From contig NZ_FOVZ01000009.1 of assembly GCF_900115295.1 (NCBI RefSeq), positions 28,073 through 92,072 on the forward strand: DNA of 64,000 nucleotides, in the 5' to 3' direction. The first letter of the stretch is position 1; the number at the start of each line of letters is the position of its first letter. The notes beneath the pieces were generated by a model that worked only from the letters and a program-made list of their open reading frames with translations, was not told the DNA's origin and ran no database searches. This document shows, in pieces, positions 7,402 through 16,465 of the stretch. Origin of the DNA: Sphingomonas sp. OK281 (GTDB lineage: Bacteria; Pseudomonadota; Alphaproteobacteria; Sphingomonadales; Sphingomonadaceae). The position numbers were made by a program, and so were the translations under genes.

Positions 7402-8365
7402 GTTGAATTCGCAGGATCAGTGCGCCGCAGAGGAATGGGCGGTGCGGATGTTGGACGACCCGACCCGCCACCAGCACGACCTTGCGCAATGGATCGCAGC
7501 AAAGCCCGGTCGCGGCGCCCTCTACGATCGGCTCATGCGCGATCTCGATGATGCTACTGCTGCCGTCCGCGTGGCACCGGTGCAGTCCCATCGCCCGGTG
7601 TCGATGCGCGGTAGCAAGACTCTCCTTGCAGTGGCGTTCCTCTGCGCATGTCTAGCCATAGGTTTTTCCCTGCGTCTCACCGCCCTGCAATCCGGCGAGC
7701 CACTCGCCCGGCCGATGTTGCACTTGGCGACCAAGGTTGGTGAGCTTCGCCGCGTGATGTTGGCGGACGGATCCAGCGTCATCCTCGACGCCGACACTCT
7801 TCTAACGACCGATTTCTCAGGTCACCGGCGGCTGCTCAACCTAAAACACGGTCGTGCACGATTTACGGTTGCCCATGACCAGGCAAGGCCCTTCGTCGTT
7901 CACGCGGGTGGCAGTGAAATCGTGGCGACCGGCACCGTCTTCGACGTGGCCTATCGTGAAGCCCTTTCCGTCGATCTACTCCAGGGACGTGTAATCGTAA
8001 GACCACCGAGCACATCGTTCGGGCCCCGCTCCTCGCCACCCATTGCCCTCAACTCCGGGCAACATATCGCATTCGACTCAGGTCATAGGCGGCCCCCGTC
8101 CGTAACTGCCACATCAGTATCTGAAACGCAGTGGGTGCAGGGCACGAAAAGCCTGAACGATGTCCCGATCGATGCGATCATCGCACAGGCCAATAGATAT
8201 GCTACCGCGCATATCGAACTCGCCGATCCAAGCCTCGGCACGCGCGAGATTTTCGGCGACATCGATATCCGCGACAGTGATGCCGTTGCCGAAGGCGTCG
8301 CCGCCTATCTCGACCTTCGCATCGATCGATCGCAACGAGGGAAGATCGTTCTACGAAACAAATAA
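7394..8365 (+). CDS. FecR-family anti-sigma factor
   Basis: A 323-residue inner-membrane regulator started at ATG 7394, inside the sigma gene stop. The N-terminal cytoplasmic part has the DUF4880-like helix AAEEWAVRMLDDPTRHQHDLAQWIA. One membrane segment (TLLAVAFLCACLAIGFSLRL) is followed by the periplasmic FecR domain (VMLADGSSVILDADTLLTTDF, FVVHAGGSEIVATGTVFDV). The C-terminal part contacts the receptor STN domain in known systems and here resembles an STN-like repeat (LNDVPIDAIIAQANRY). It holds or activates the upstream sigma factor depending on receptor occupancy. Confidence 0.92.
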   Translation: MTELNSQDQCAAEEWAVRMLDDPTRHQHDLAQWIAAKPGRGALYDRLMRDLDDATAAVRVAPVQSHRPVSMRGSKTLLAVAFLCACLAIGFSLRLTALQSGEPLARPMLHLATKVGELRRVMLADGSSVILDADTLLTTDFSGHRRLLNLKHGRARFTVAHDQARPFVVHAGGSEIVATGTVFDVAYREALSVDLLQGRVIVRPPSTSFGPRSSPPIALNSGQHIAFDSGHRRPPSVTATSVSETQWVQGTKSLNDVPIDAIIAQANRYATAHIELADPSLGTREIFGDIDIRDSDAVAEGVAAYLDLRIDRSQRGKIVLRNK

Positions 8366-8452
8366 TTCTGCGTCCGCAGCTTCAAATTCGAAAAGACCCG
8401 TCTTTGCCACTTGAGCCTTTGAACAGGGGCCGAGTTGCAAAACGGGGGAAGC

Positions 8453-11410
8453 ATGGTCGATCTTACCAGGGGATGTTTGTTTGCAGGTGCGGCGGTCGCG
8501 GCCATCATAGTGGGCGCCCCGAGTGCAGCACAGGGACAAAGTCGCAAGAATTACGATATTCCGGCTCAGGATCTGCGACTTTCTTTGAGGACCGTCACAC
8601 GCGCGTCCAGCTACAAGTTGATCGCGGGATCCGCGTCTTTGCGGGGCAAAAACGCTAAAGCGTTGCGCGGAAACTACACAATCGGCGAGGCGATCGACCA
8701 GTTGCTGCGTGGCACCGATCTTTCCGTTAGTGTCATCGACGGGAACGTCATCATCCGGGGGCGATCCGATCCGTCGCGCGAAGCGTCAGTGAGTGCGGCG
8801 GGCGACGAGATCCTCGTGACGGGTACCAATATCCGGGGCGCGGTGGCTACTGGGCCGGTTCGCACGCTACGGAGAGCGGAAATCGAGCGGTCGGGACGAG
8901 CGACGGTGGCCGATCTCATTGCCGCGCAGACGGCAAATTTCGGCGGAACAGGTAATCCTGTGGCCAGCCTGACCGGTGTCGATGGCGGCGGCCTGAATTA
9001 CTCGGTGGCGCCGGCGGCCAATCTCCGGGGGCTGGGCAGCGACGCGACCCTCACGTTGTTCGATGGACGCCGCGTCGCTGGATCGGGTGGTCGCGGTGAT
9101 TTCACGGATCTGTCGGCCATTCCTTCGCTCGCGGTCGACCGCGTCGAGATACTGACGGACGGTGCTTCGGCAATTTACGGGTCCGACGCGGTTGGGGGCG
9201 TCGTAAACATTCTCCTGCGGCGTCGCTATCAAGGTCTGGACGTTCGGACCCGCGGGAGCCTGGGACGCGACGGCCGCAAGGACGGACTTCTCGGCCTCGC
9301 GGCGGGTAAAGCCTGGCAGACCGGATCGCTGTTCGTGGCGTACGACTTCGAGCACCGCGACCGGCTCCGCGCCGCAGACCGCGCCTACACGGCAACCGGC
9401 GATCTCCGGCCATTTGGCGGCAGTGACCACAGGACGTTCCTCTCCTCGCCGGGTACGATCCTCGCGCTCGACCCCACAACGTTTTCCTACGTACCGGCCT
9501 ACGCGATTCCTGCCCTCCCCGGAGGCCGCCAGCCTGTTCTGAGCGACCTGCAGCCGGGATCAAACCTGTCGAATATCGTTGCAGGCGTCGATCTGTCGCC
9601 GCGGATCGATCGTCATGCGGCTTATGCGCGACTGGAACAGAGCATTGGTAGCGACGTCGACGTATTCGCCGAGGGGCGCTTTGCCAGACGAACCTTCTCC
9701 TACGGGTCGCCGGCGGCGCAGACGGTCTTCGTGGTCACATCTTCAAACCCCTATTTCCTGCCTGTCGACGCTCAACAGTCCAGCGTCATAGCCTACTCGT
9801 TCCTCAATGATCTGGGTTCGGCACACGCAACGGGTGGCGTCTCCGCGCTCAGCACCGCGGCCGGGCTGACATGGCGTGCGGGCAGTGGCTGGACCGTCGA
9901 CGGCTATGGGAGCTTTGCGCGAGAACGCAGCGGCGAGCGCCTGTCGAACCAGCTTAACGCAACCGCCTTGAACGAGGCACTCGGCGCGGTGCCGGATGAT
10001 CCAGCGACCCGCTACTCGGCCGCGGTGGACGGATACTTCAACCCCTACGGCGCAGGCGGCGCGAACAGCGCGGCTGTCCTCGACTTCATCGGGGCTGGCT
10101 ACTCGAAAGCTCGTCGACGCAGTTCCGTGGCGGAAGCGGTCGTCAAGGGCGAGGGTCCGGTAGTACACATTCCCGGGGGAGACGCCCGCTTGGCCCTGGG
10201 ATCGTCCTACCGCCGGGAGACGCTGCGGTCCGGTGGCGAAACCTTCATGTCGGGAACTGCGCCGACGACGCTCGCCCAACTCAAAGGCGAACGGGGCATC
10301 ACGGCCATCTTCACGGAGCTCGAGGTTCCGCTCGTCGGTTCCATCAACGCGCGTCCCGGTGTTCAGGCGTTGAACCTTTCGCTGGCGTTGCGGCATGAAG
10401 CCTATGAAGACTTTGGCGGTACCACCAATCCGAAGGTAGGATTGTCATGGCAACCGGCCAAGGGTGTGACCGTGCGCGCCAGCTGGGGCACTTCCTTTCG
10501 CGCACCCGCACTGGCTGAGACGAAGGAGCGCCGCAGGATCGTGCCGACGGTCTTGCCGGACGGCACGGGCGGATCGGTGCCAGTGCTTATCCTCGCCGGG
10601 GGCAACCCGGACCTCTCGCCCGAGAGAGCCAGAACGTTCAGCGCGGGCTTCTCCTTGGCGCCTCCTCAGATCCCAGGCTTGACGTTCAACGTGAATGGCT
10701 TTTCGACTCGGTTCAAGGAAAGGATCGCGCAACCCGCGCTTCTTGACCTGTCGCGCGCTTTGACGAACCCTTCGCTGACGCCGTACGTCGACAGGATCAC
10801 CCCCTCAGTTAGTGCTACCGACCTCGCGCGGGTGACCGCGCTTCTGGCGGAACCGGGCGCAAGCGAGGGTTTTTATCCGCCGACCTCTTACGCTGCGATC
10901 ATCGACACGCGCTTCGGCAACACCTCGGCACTGCAGGTCAGCGGACTCGATGCAGACCTTGGCGTCGTGCGAACGGCCGGGAAGCAACGGTACGGCGTGA
11001 ACCTGTCCGCGACGTGGCTGTTCCACTACACCGACACCCTTACTCCGCTGTCTCCGTCAGTCGATCGGCTCAACACCTTGAGCAATCCAGCAGATCTGAA
11101 GCTGCGTGGAACGGCGGAGTGGTCCCGCGGTGCGCTGTCCGCCTTCGTGGCGGGCAACTTTGTTGACGGCTACAAAGACGATGCCAGCGTTCCTGCCCGA
11201 GAAATCGGCGCATTCGTGACCGCCGACCTCAACATCGGCTATGCGCCGACATCGGGGCCACTGTCCGGCTTTCGCTTCTCGATCAACATCGAGAACGTGT
11301 TCGATGCCGACCCACCCTTTGTCGATCGCTCCAACGGCTTCGGGTTCGATGCCGCAAATGCCTCTCCGTTCGGACGGGTTGCAGCAATCGAAATCAGACG
11401 ATCCTGGTGA
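8453..11410 (+). CDS. TonB-dependent transducer with STN domain, lasso peptide uptake
   Basis: A 985-residue outer-membrane receptor. Start ATG 8453 is preferred over TTG 8435 because GGGGAAGC precedes it. It has a signal peptide (GAAVAAIIVGAPSAAQGQ), an STN signalling domain (YDIPAQDLRLSLRTVTRASS to VSVIDGNVIIRG), a TonB-box-like EILVTGT, a plug domain ending near DGASAIYGSDAVGGVVNIL, and a long beta-barrel with the terminal motif GRVAAIEIRRSW. The STN domain links it to the FecI/FecR pair upstream. In sphingomonad lasso loci the receptor is thought to import the lasso peptide or its metal complex. The isopeptidase gene follows after about 50 bp. Confidence 0.92.
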   Translation: MVDLTRGCLFAGAAVAAIIVGAPSAAQGQSRKNYDIPAQDLRLSLRTVTRASSYKLIAGSASLRGKNAKALRGNYTIGEAIDQLLRGTDLSVSVIDGNVIIRGRSDPSREASVSAAGDEILVTGTNIRGAVATGPVRTLRRAEIERSGRATVADLIAAQTANFGGTGNPVASLTGVDGGGLNYSVAPAANLRGLGSDATLTLFDGRRVAGSGGRGDFTDLSAIPSLAVDRVEILTDGASAIYGSDAVGGVVNILLRRRYQGLDVRTRGSLGRDGRKDGLLGLAAGKAWQTGSLFVAYDFEHRDRLRAADRAYTATGDLRPFGGSDHRTFLSSPGTILALDPTTFSYVPAYAIPALPGGRQPVLSDLQPGSNLSNIVAGVDLSPRIDRHAAYARLEQSIGSDVDVFAEGRFARRTFSYGSPAAQTVFVVTSSNPYFLPVDAQQSSVIAYSFLNDLGSAHATGGVSALSTAAGLTWRAGSGWTVDGYGSFARERSGERLSNQLNATALNEALGAVPDDPATRYSAAVDGYFNPYGAGGANSAAVLDFIGAGYSKARRRSSVAEAVVKGEGPVVHIPGGDARLALGSSYRRETLRSGGETFMSGTAPTTLAQLKGERGITAIFTELEVPLVGSINARPGVQALNLSLALRHEAYEDFGGTTNPKVGLSWQPAKGVTVRASWGTSFRAPALAETKERRRIVPTVLPDGTGGSVPVLILAGGNPDLSPERARTFSAGFSLAPPQIPGLTFNVNGFSTRFKERIAQPALLDLSRALTNPSLTPYVDRITPSVSATDLARVTALLAEPGASEGFYPPTSYAAIIDTRFGNTSALQVSGLDADLGVVRTAGKQRYGVNLSATWLFHYTDTLTPLSPSVDRLNTLSNPADLKLRGTAEWSRGALSAFVAGNFVDGYKDDASVPAREIGAFVTADLNIGYAPTSGPLSGFRFSINIENVFDADPPFVDRSNGFGFDAANASPFGRVAAIEIRRSW

Positions 11411-11460
11411 TTTCGCCCGAACACCGGGTGCGGACGTCGAACAACATGTCGGAGATAATT

Positions 11461-13854
11461 ATGCGCGGAGTGATCCTGTTCGCGTTATGCGCACTCGCGC
11501 CCAGTGCAGCGCTGGCGCGAGACTATACGGTCGAGGACCTTCTTGGGCTCGAAAGCTACGGCGAAGTCGCAATTGCAAAGCATGAGAAGCTCGTGCTCGT
11601 CGAGAAGCGACGTCCGTACGCGGACGCGGCAGACTTCGGCTATGGTGCGCAGTTCAACGGTCGCATCCTGTCCCGTATACTGGCCACCCGGACCGACCGG
11701 CCCACGCCGCTCCAGCCGCTGTTCGAGCAGTCATCGGATGCAGGGTACTGGATGGCGGGAATGTCCCCTTCTAAGGGTCGCCTCGCCGTCTTTAGACTTC
11801 AGAAGAGACGGCTTACGCTCGGCGTCGTGGACCTCCGCAGTCGGGTCGTGAAGTGGTTCGACCCAGCGCCCGATTTGCCAACGACGTCGCCCAATCCCGT
11901 CTGGCTCAACGACGACGAGCTCGTGTTCATTGCGATGCCAGCCCATAGGCTGCCCTCCGTACTACTATCGGGCAGCGCCTCCTCCGGCGACCTGAGCCGC
12001 CTATATACGGCACAAGCCCGCGGTGGGGCTTCGGGAACCGTGGTTTCCACAAAGAACGGGCCGGTACCAGACGCGACCGAACGCGTTCTCGTACGGGTAT
12101 CCTGGCAGACCGCCGAGGTAGTCCCTCTTCTGAAGGGCGACATCGTCGACCTCTCTTTATCGCGATCGCGCACGACCGCTGCGGTCCTGCTGGCGGGAAG
12201 GCCCGCTCTACCCGGCGACAAACCCATCTCGGTGAGCTTCGATGCTCGTCGTCATCAAATCGCCCTGCTCGACCTCATGGACGGAAAACGCCGCGATATA
12301 CTCGGCGACGTTATGCGCGGGTTCATGAGCTGGTCGGCAGACGACCGGCTTCTCATACTCAGACGCGACGATGCGCCCGATTGGAGCAACGGCTACTATG
12401 CCATCCTCGACAGGACTGGAACGCTCGAACGTCTCGGCGGCATCGACGTTCATGCCGATGTCGTGGAGGACGGGGGCGGGCGCATCGTCCACGCAGGCTG
12501 GGCCGGTTCCACACCTGTCGCTCTCATGAGGACTGCCTCGGGACGGCGTGCATGGATGCGACTGACGGCCGGAAAGGCGACGGACCTCCACGTCGAGCAT
12601 TCGGCACGCCCGATCGGAACAACGCCGCACAGCATGTGGCTGCTCGATGGTGAACGGCTGATCGCGGTTGGACGCGGTCGTGACGAGCTCGTCGCCACCG
12701 ATGTCGTGCGAGGCCGGACCGCCCTTCTTGAGCCGTTCAACGAGGGGTTCCGCGTGGACATGAATTCAGAACGGGTCGAGGCGATCGTCGTAAAGAAGCA
12801 AGGTTCGACGTCCGTCGTTTCGGTGACAGTATCGGGGCGCCTCGAACGACCCACAACGTTGCCTGCGGACTCGGTGCCGCTGGCCGCGGTACCGGGGGTC
12901 GCCGTCGCGTGGACGTCCGATCAGCGCAACCAGGATAGGCTGTACCTTAGCCGGACGGGAATGGAGGCGATTGAGATCGATCGATTGAACGCGCGCGTTT
13001 CCACCGTCGCCATGCCGCATATGGTCGGTCTCACATCGAAAGATTCGACCGGCACGACCCTACACCATTGGCTCATTCTCCCGCGTCGTGCGGCGGGGAA
13101 GCTTCCAATGGTGGTCACGCCCTATCCTGGCATGTCGTTCGGCGCCCTGAAGCCGGGGCAGCTCTCGGTATCACGATACGACTTGTCGACGAACGCGCTG
13201 CTCCTCGCGAGCGCGGGATACGCCGTTCTCCTTCCAAGCATGCCCGCAGTGTCTGATGGGGCCAATCCCAGCAATTACGTCGTCGCCCAAGTCGACGCAG
13301 CGGTGGACGCCGCGATCGCGGAGGGACATGTTGATGAGCGCCGGGTCGGCGTTCTGGGCCACAGCTTTGGCGGATACGCTGCGCTGATTATCGCGACACG
13401 GTCGCACAGATATGCTGCCGTGGTCGCGAGCAACGGTCCATCGGACGTGGCGGCGATGCACGGTTCGATCAGCGGGAGCGACAGGGTACGTCTCGAGCGT
13501 GGCATACCGCTCTCATCGTCTGCAGGATGGGTGGAGGCCGGACAGGGGGGCATGCGGTCAATGCCGGCTAAGGACCCTTTAGCCTACGTCCACGCGAGCC
13601 CGGCTTTCCAAATGGATGGGTTGAGCAGGCCGTTGATGGTAATCGGCGGTGACCTTGATCCGGTGGATATGTCGCACTCGGAGCGCGCTTTCATGGAGGC
13701 TACCCGGACTGGTGCAGACGCGACCCTGGTGCGCTTCTGGGGCGAAGGGCATGAGGTTTCCAGTCCTGGTAACATTCGTCAATATTGGGACCTAGTTACT
13801 GGGTTCTTCAAACGGACCATCGGCGAAGGGGCTGCGGCCGCGCCGCACTCATAA
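11461..13854 (+). CDS. Lasso peptide isopeptidase (AtxE2-like, S9 family)
   Basis: A 797-residue secreted or periplasmic protein. ATG 11461 is chosen because GGAGA precedes it and a signal peptide (MRGVILFALCALAPSAALA) follows; the longer open frame would start at 11407. An N-terminal beta-propeller is followed by an alpha/beta hydrolase domain with the triad Ser635 (GHSFGG), Asp731 or Asp733 (GGDLDPVD) and His764 (GEGHEV). AtxE2-family isopeptidases open the macrolactam ring of the cognate lasso peptide after import, suggesting the peptide acts as a carrier or signal rather than a toxin. It is the last gene of the plus-strand uptake unit and converges on the cyclase gene. Confidence 0.9.
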   Translation: MRGVILFALCALAPSAALARDYTVEDLLGLESYGEVAIAKHEKLVLVEKRRPYADAADFGYGAQFNGRILSRILATRTDRPTPLQPLFEQSSDAGYWMAGMSPSKGRLAVFRLQKRRLTLGVVDLRSRVVKWFDPAPDLPTTSPNPVWLNDDELVFIAMPAHRLPSVLLSGSASSGDLSRLYTAQARGGASGTVVSTKNGPVPDATERVLVRVSWQTAEVVPLLKGDIVDLSLSRSRTTAAVLLAGRPALPGDKPISVSFDARRHQIALLDLMDGKRRDILGDVMRGFMSWSADDRLLILRRDDAPDWSNGYYAILDRTGTLERLGGIDVHADVVEDGGGRIVHAGWAGSTPVALMRTASGRRAWMRLTAGKATDLHVEHSARPIGTTPHSMWLLDGERLIAVGRGRDELVATDVVRGRTALLEPFNEGFRVDMNSERVEAIVVKKQGSTSVVSVTVSGRLERPTTLPADSVPLAAVPGVAVAWTSDQRNQDRLYLSRTGMEAIEIDRLNARVSTVAMPHMVGLTSKDSTGTTLHHWLILPRRAAGKLPMVVTPYPGMSFGALKPGQLSVSRYDLSTNALLLASAGYAVLLPSMPAVSDGANPSNYVVAQVDAAVDAAIAEGHVDERRVGVLGHSFGGYAALIIATRSHRYAAVVASNGPSDVAAMHGSISGSDRVRLERGIPLSSSAGWVEAGQGGMRSMPAKDPLAYVHASPAFQMDGLSRPLMVIGGDLDPVDMSHSERAFMEATRTGADATLVRFWGEGHEVSSPGNIRQYWDLVTGFFKRTIGEGAAAAPHS

Positions 13855-13885
13855 CCGGTGCAGGTCGCAAGGCAGCTGACGCAGG

Positions 13886-15595
13886 CTACCGCCAAGCCCT
13901 GAGCCAGGCTTCGCAGCTTGCCAGAAGTATCAGCGAGTGATTGTGCAGACTATAGAACAGATGATCCGGGGTCAGCAGTTGCTCCAATCGTTGTTCATCG
14001 ACGATGCCACAGCTTGCCAGAGCGCCGCCCAGCATAGTCTCGCGCAGAAACTGGAGATTCGCCACCGCCGCCCTGCCGTACAAGACGGTCGCCTCCCCCT
14101 TTGAACCGCGCCGTGCGACATCGACTGGAATTCGCGAAGCGAAAGCGCGTCTGGCAAGTCCCCGATTGAGCGACCCCGATGCCAGCATCCAGACCGGTAT
14201 GGACATCGCCGCTTGCATCATAGGCTGGGAGAGCAACGGATGATGCAGGGGCATCTGGCTCGGAGTTGGGCGTTCCGAATGGAATATCTGTGCGTTGGCC
14301 AGCATCATGATGTGTAGCCGTTTGCCAGGAGGCAGACTCGACGCATCCGCCGTCCACGGGTGTGGTTCGTTCAGGGTCGAAGACTGCCTGTCGCGAACCA
14401 CCCACGGGGGAACCATGGTGTGAGACGGGATCCGCGTTTGCCTGAACCGATCCAGCTCGGCAGGAATCAGATGGTGCCAAATGGTGCTCCCGCTGCGCCG
14501 GGCATCATCGACAAGCGATCGCCGTGCTACCCAGCTGCCGAGCGCCCGTCTCCGGTCGACGGCTACCAGGGGGCTTGGCGAATTGAAAAACAGGGCATCG
14601 CCCCCCTGTCCTGTCACTACAGCGTCCGCGCCCATGTCCGAGCCGGCGTCCTCAACGCTGTTTGCGAAGAGGTCGTCAAGCCCATGGAGATAGGGGTGTG
14701 CGATCTGGGGTGCGTCAAAGAAGGACCGATAGTCTGGCAAGGCATCGGACCGCTTTTCGATCAACGGTACACCGGCATGTGCTGCGGCGGATCGGGCGTG
14801 AGGCGTCTCCTCGACGTCGCCCGCTGCTGACGTTGCGGTCATAGCGCGTGTCATCGGAGCGATGGCGGCAAGGCTTGATACGATAATGCTGGAATCAAGC
14901 CCGCCCGACAGCTGTACGAGTGGCCGTGTGCACCCTGGCCCCGAAAGCGTCTTGTCGAGGCTGGCGCGCAGGCGATCTTCTGGATCGTCCCTTCTCTCCG
15001 CGACGGTCGCCGGCGACCATATTGCTATCGGTGCATGCCGCCCGAGCAGGGAATGTAGTCGGCCCGGGACGAGCCGCTCCACGCCGCGCAGGAATTTGGC
15101 CTGTATCGCAGTGGTCGGATCGATGAGGCATCCGTGCAATGCGTTCAGCTCAACACGGCCTGTGAGCCCCGCGGCCCGCAGAAGGGACGGATCAACCCGG
15201 TCGCACAGCAGCGATACCTCCTCGTCCGCCACCTCGTATCCAATGCCCGAACCTGAAGGGTCGGCCATCACCCCGAGATCATCGTCCGTTTCGAAAAACG
15301 CCACGTACCGTCCCCATGAGGAGTTTGTGAGCCTTCGCGCCAACCGCTCAGTCGTTCCGTCGTTTGCGTGGGCAGGACCACCTTGCGGCGGCGTGAAACG
15401 CCCATAGAGCGTCCCGAAGATCGTGATCGCGGGGCCGAAAGCCTCGAACGATGCGCCCGGCGAGGCGAGAAAGATCTGCCGACTGCTCCGACGGACTTCC
15501 TGAAGCCCGTGCGACTTCAGGTGATCCGCGATCCGGCATGCTCGCTCGACCGCGTGATCACGTCGCGTGGTCACGACAACGAAGCGGGTGTTCAT
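13886..15595 (-). CDS. Lasso cyclase (asparagine synthetase B-like)
   Basis: A 569-residue C protein from ATG 15595, which overlaps the stop of the B gene by 4 bp. It lacks the N-terminal catalytic cysteine of glutaminase domains, as expected for lasso cyclases. The PP-loop LSGGLDSS (about residues 229-236) binds ATP to adenylate the acidic side chain of the core peptide, which is then attacked by the core N-terminus to form the ring. A second synthetase motif is GADAVVTGQGGDALFF. It acts in the cytoplasm with the upstream leader peptidase and precursor. Confidence 0.92.
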   Translation of the reverse strand: MNTRFVVVTTRRDHAVERACRIADHLKSHGLQEVRRSSRQIFLASPGASFEAFGPAITIFGTLYGRFTPPQGGPAHANDGTTERLARRLTNSSWGRYVAFFETDDDLGVMADPSGSGIGYEVADEEVSLLCDRVDPSLLRAAGLTGRVELNALHGCLIDPTTAIQAKFLRGVERLVPGRLHSLLGRHAPIAIWSPATVAERRDDPEDRLRASLDKTLSGPGCTRPLVQLSGGLDSSIIVSSLAAIAPMTRAMTATSAAGDVEETPHARSAAAHAGVPLIEKRSDALPDYRSFFDAPQIAHPYLHGLDDLFANSVEDAGSDMGADAVVTGQGGDALFFNSPSPLVAVDRRRALGSWVARRSLVDDARRSGSTIWHHLIPAELDRFRQTRIPSHTMVPPWVVRDRQSSTLNEPHPWTADASSLPPGKRLHIMMLANAQIFHSERPTPSQMPLHHPLLSQPMMQAAMSIPVWMLASGSLNRGLARRAFASRIPVDVARRGSKGEATVLYGRAAVANLQFLRETMLGGALASCGIVDEQRLEQLLTPDHLFYSLHNHSLILLASCEAWLRAWR

Positions 15596-16239
15596 GGATG
15601 TCCCACCACGATCGGTAGGAAGGCGCATACCTTGTCCAGGTCGTCGTCAACGACGACGCCGTCGTGCTCGACCCAGCAGTGCGCCTCAAACGGATAGGAT
15701 CGAACGCCAAACACGATCTGCGTCGTGACGCCACGACGCGCCAGGAACAAAGCCGTGATCAACGATGCCGGAAGGCAGCGTCGAGGTGTCGGGATAAACA
15801 ATCTGACCGTGCGCAATGCCGTCATGGCGGAATGCAGTGCAGTGAGGGTCGCTGCGTCGGGCGCCGGCCTCGTCGCGTTGTAAGAGCGACAAGGCAGGCC
15901 TCTCCGCAATCTCCACCGGGCGGTGATGATCGCAGCGACCAGATCGACCGAGTCACGCAAGGTGGAGCGCTCGCAAATGTCTTCAGAGAGCACAAGCGCA
16001 TGTTCGGGCCCGTGCAGATTGCTGAAGCCGCGTCCCGATCCCCGGAATGCCAACCCTGTCTCAATCAGTGCTGTCCATGCTTCCGGAACCAGATGTCGGC
16101 CGGTCTCTGGCAAGGGGATCGGTCCATCTTTGTCAACCGCTGCTCCTACCATCGCGTGATAGCGGTCAGCTCGGACATCTAGCAGGATGGCGTCCGAGCC
16201 GATGACGACGCCATAGGCAAATTTGGATAGCGCAATCAC
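15592..16239 (-). CDS. Lasso leader peptidase with RRE (fused B protein)
   Basis: A 215-residue B protein with two parts. The N-terminal 80 residues resemble a PqqD-like recognition element that binds the leader (FAYGVVIGSDAILLDVRADRYHAM). The C-terminal part is a transglutaminase-like cysteine protease with Cys155 (RRCLPASL), His187 (FEAHCWVE) and an Asp in VVVDDD. It cuts the leader from the precursor before cyclisation. The start is GTG 16239; the ATG two bases upstream runs straight into a stop. There is no strong ribosome site, so translation may depend on readthrough from the precursor past the hairpin at 16247-16270. Confidence 0.9.
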   Translation of the reverse strand: MIALSKFAYGVVIGSDAILLDVRADRYHAMVGAAVDKDGPIPLPETGRHLVPEAWTALIETGLAFRGSGRGFSNLHGPEHALVLSEDICERSTLRDSVDLVAAIITARWRLRRGLPCRSYNATRPAPDAATLTALHSAMTALRTVRLFIPTPRRCLPASLITALFLARRGVTTQIVFGVRSYPFEAHCWVEHDGVVVDDDLDKVCAFLPIVVGHP

Positions 16240-16246
16240 ATGAATG

Positions 16247-16270
16247 CGGCGGCGCCCGAAGACGCCGCCG
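16247..16270 (-). promoter_or_regulatory. Intercistronic hairpin between lasso A and B genes
   Basis: CGGCGGCG and CGCCGCCG pair perfectly (8 bp) around an 8-base loop, six bases after the precursor stop. No U-run follows, so it is more likely an attenuator or an RNA-stabilising element that keeps precursor mRNA in excess over the enzymes than a full terminator. Confidence 0.5.
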
Positions 16271-16275
16271 ACCCT

Positions 16276-16386
16276 TCAGATATAGTTGCGCAGGGTAACG
16301 CTGTCGCGCTCTGCGACCGGCCCCATCAGCGATGCGGCGGTGACCTTGCTCGCGCGGCCCAGATCAATGAGCGAGAACGTCTTCAT
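16276..16386 (-). CDS. Lasso peptide precursor
   Basis: A 36-residue gene product from ATG 16386 to TGA 16276, with AGGAAGGA seven or eight bases upstream. An in-frame ATG two codons earlier sits too close to that site. The leader has the motif LIDLGRASKVTA, matching LGKASxxTx in astexin-type leaders, where Thr is the second-last leader residue. That places the cut after Ala17 and gives the 19-residue core ASLMGPVAERDSVTLRNYI. Ala1 to Glu9 would make a 9-membered macrolactam ring with a 10-residue tail. The isopeptide-linked product would have a monoisotopic mass near 2073.07 Da by hand calculation. The alternative core starting at Gly22 needs a 7-residue ring to Asp28 and does not put Thr at -2. 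Confidence 0.88.
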   Translation of the reverse strand: MKTFSLIDLGRASKVTAASLMGPVAERDSVTLRNYI

Positions 16387-16465
16387 GATCATTTCCTTCC
16401 TGTACGCCGCACCATCGCGGCCCGGCTAATAGATCATCATGCGCGTCTCTATTCTTGCTATATCT

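Noticed and set aside
16276..16320. Lasso core beginning at Gly22 with a ring to Asp28
   Set aside because: It would not place Thr at -2 and needs a 7-residue ring; the Ala18 start fits the leader motif and gives a normal 9-residue ring.
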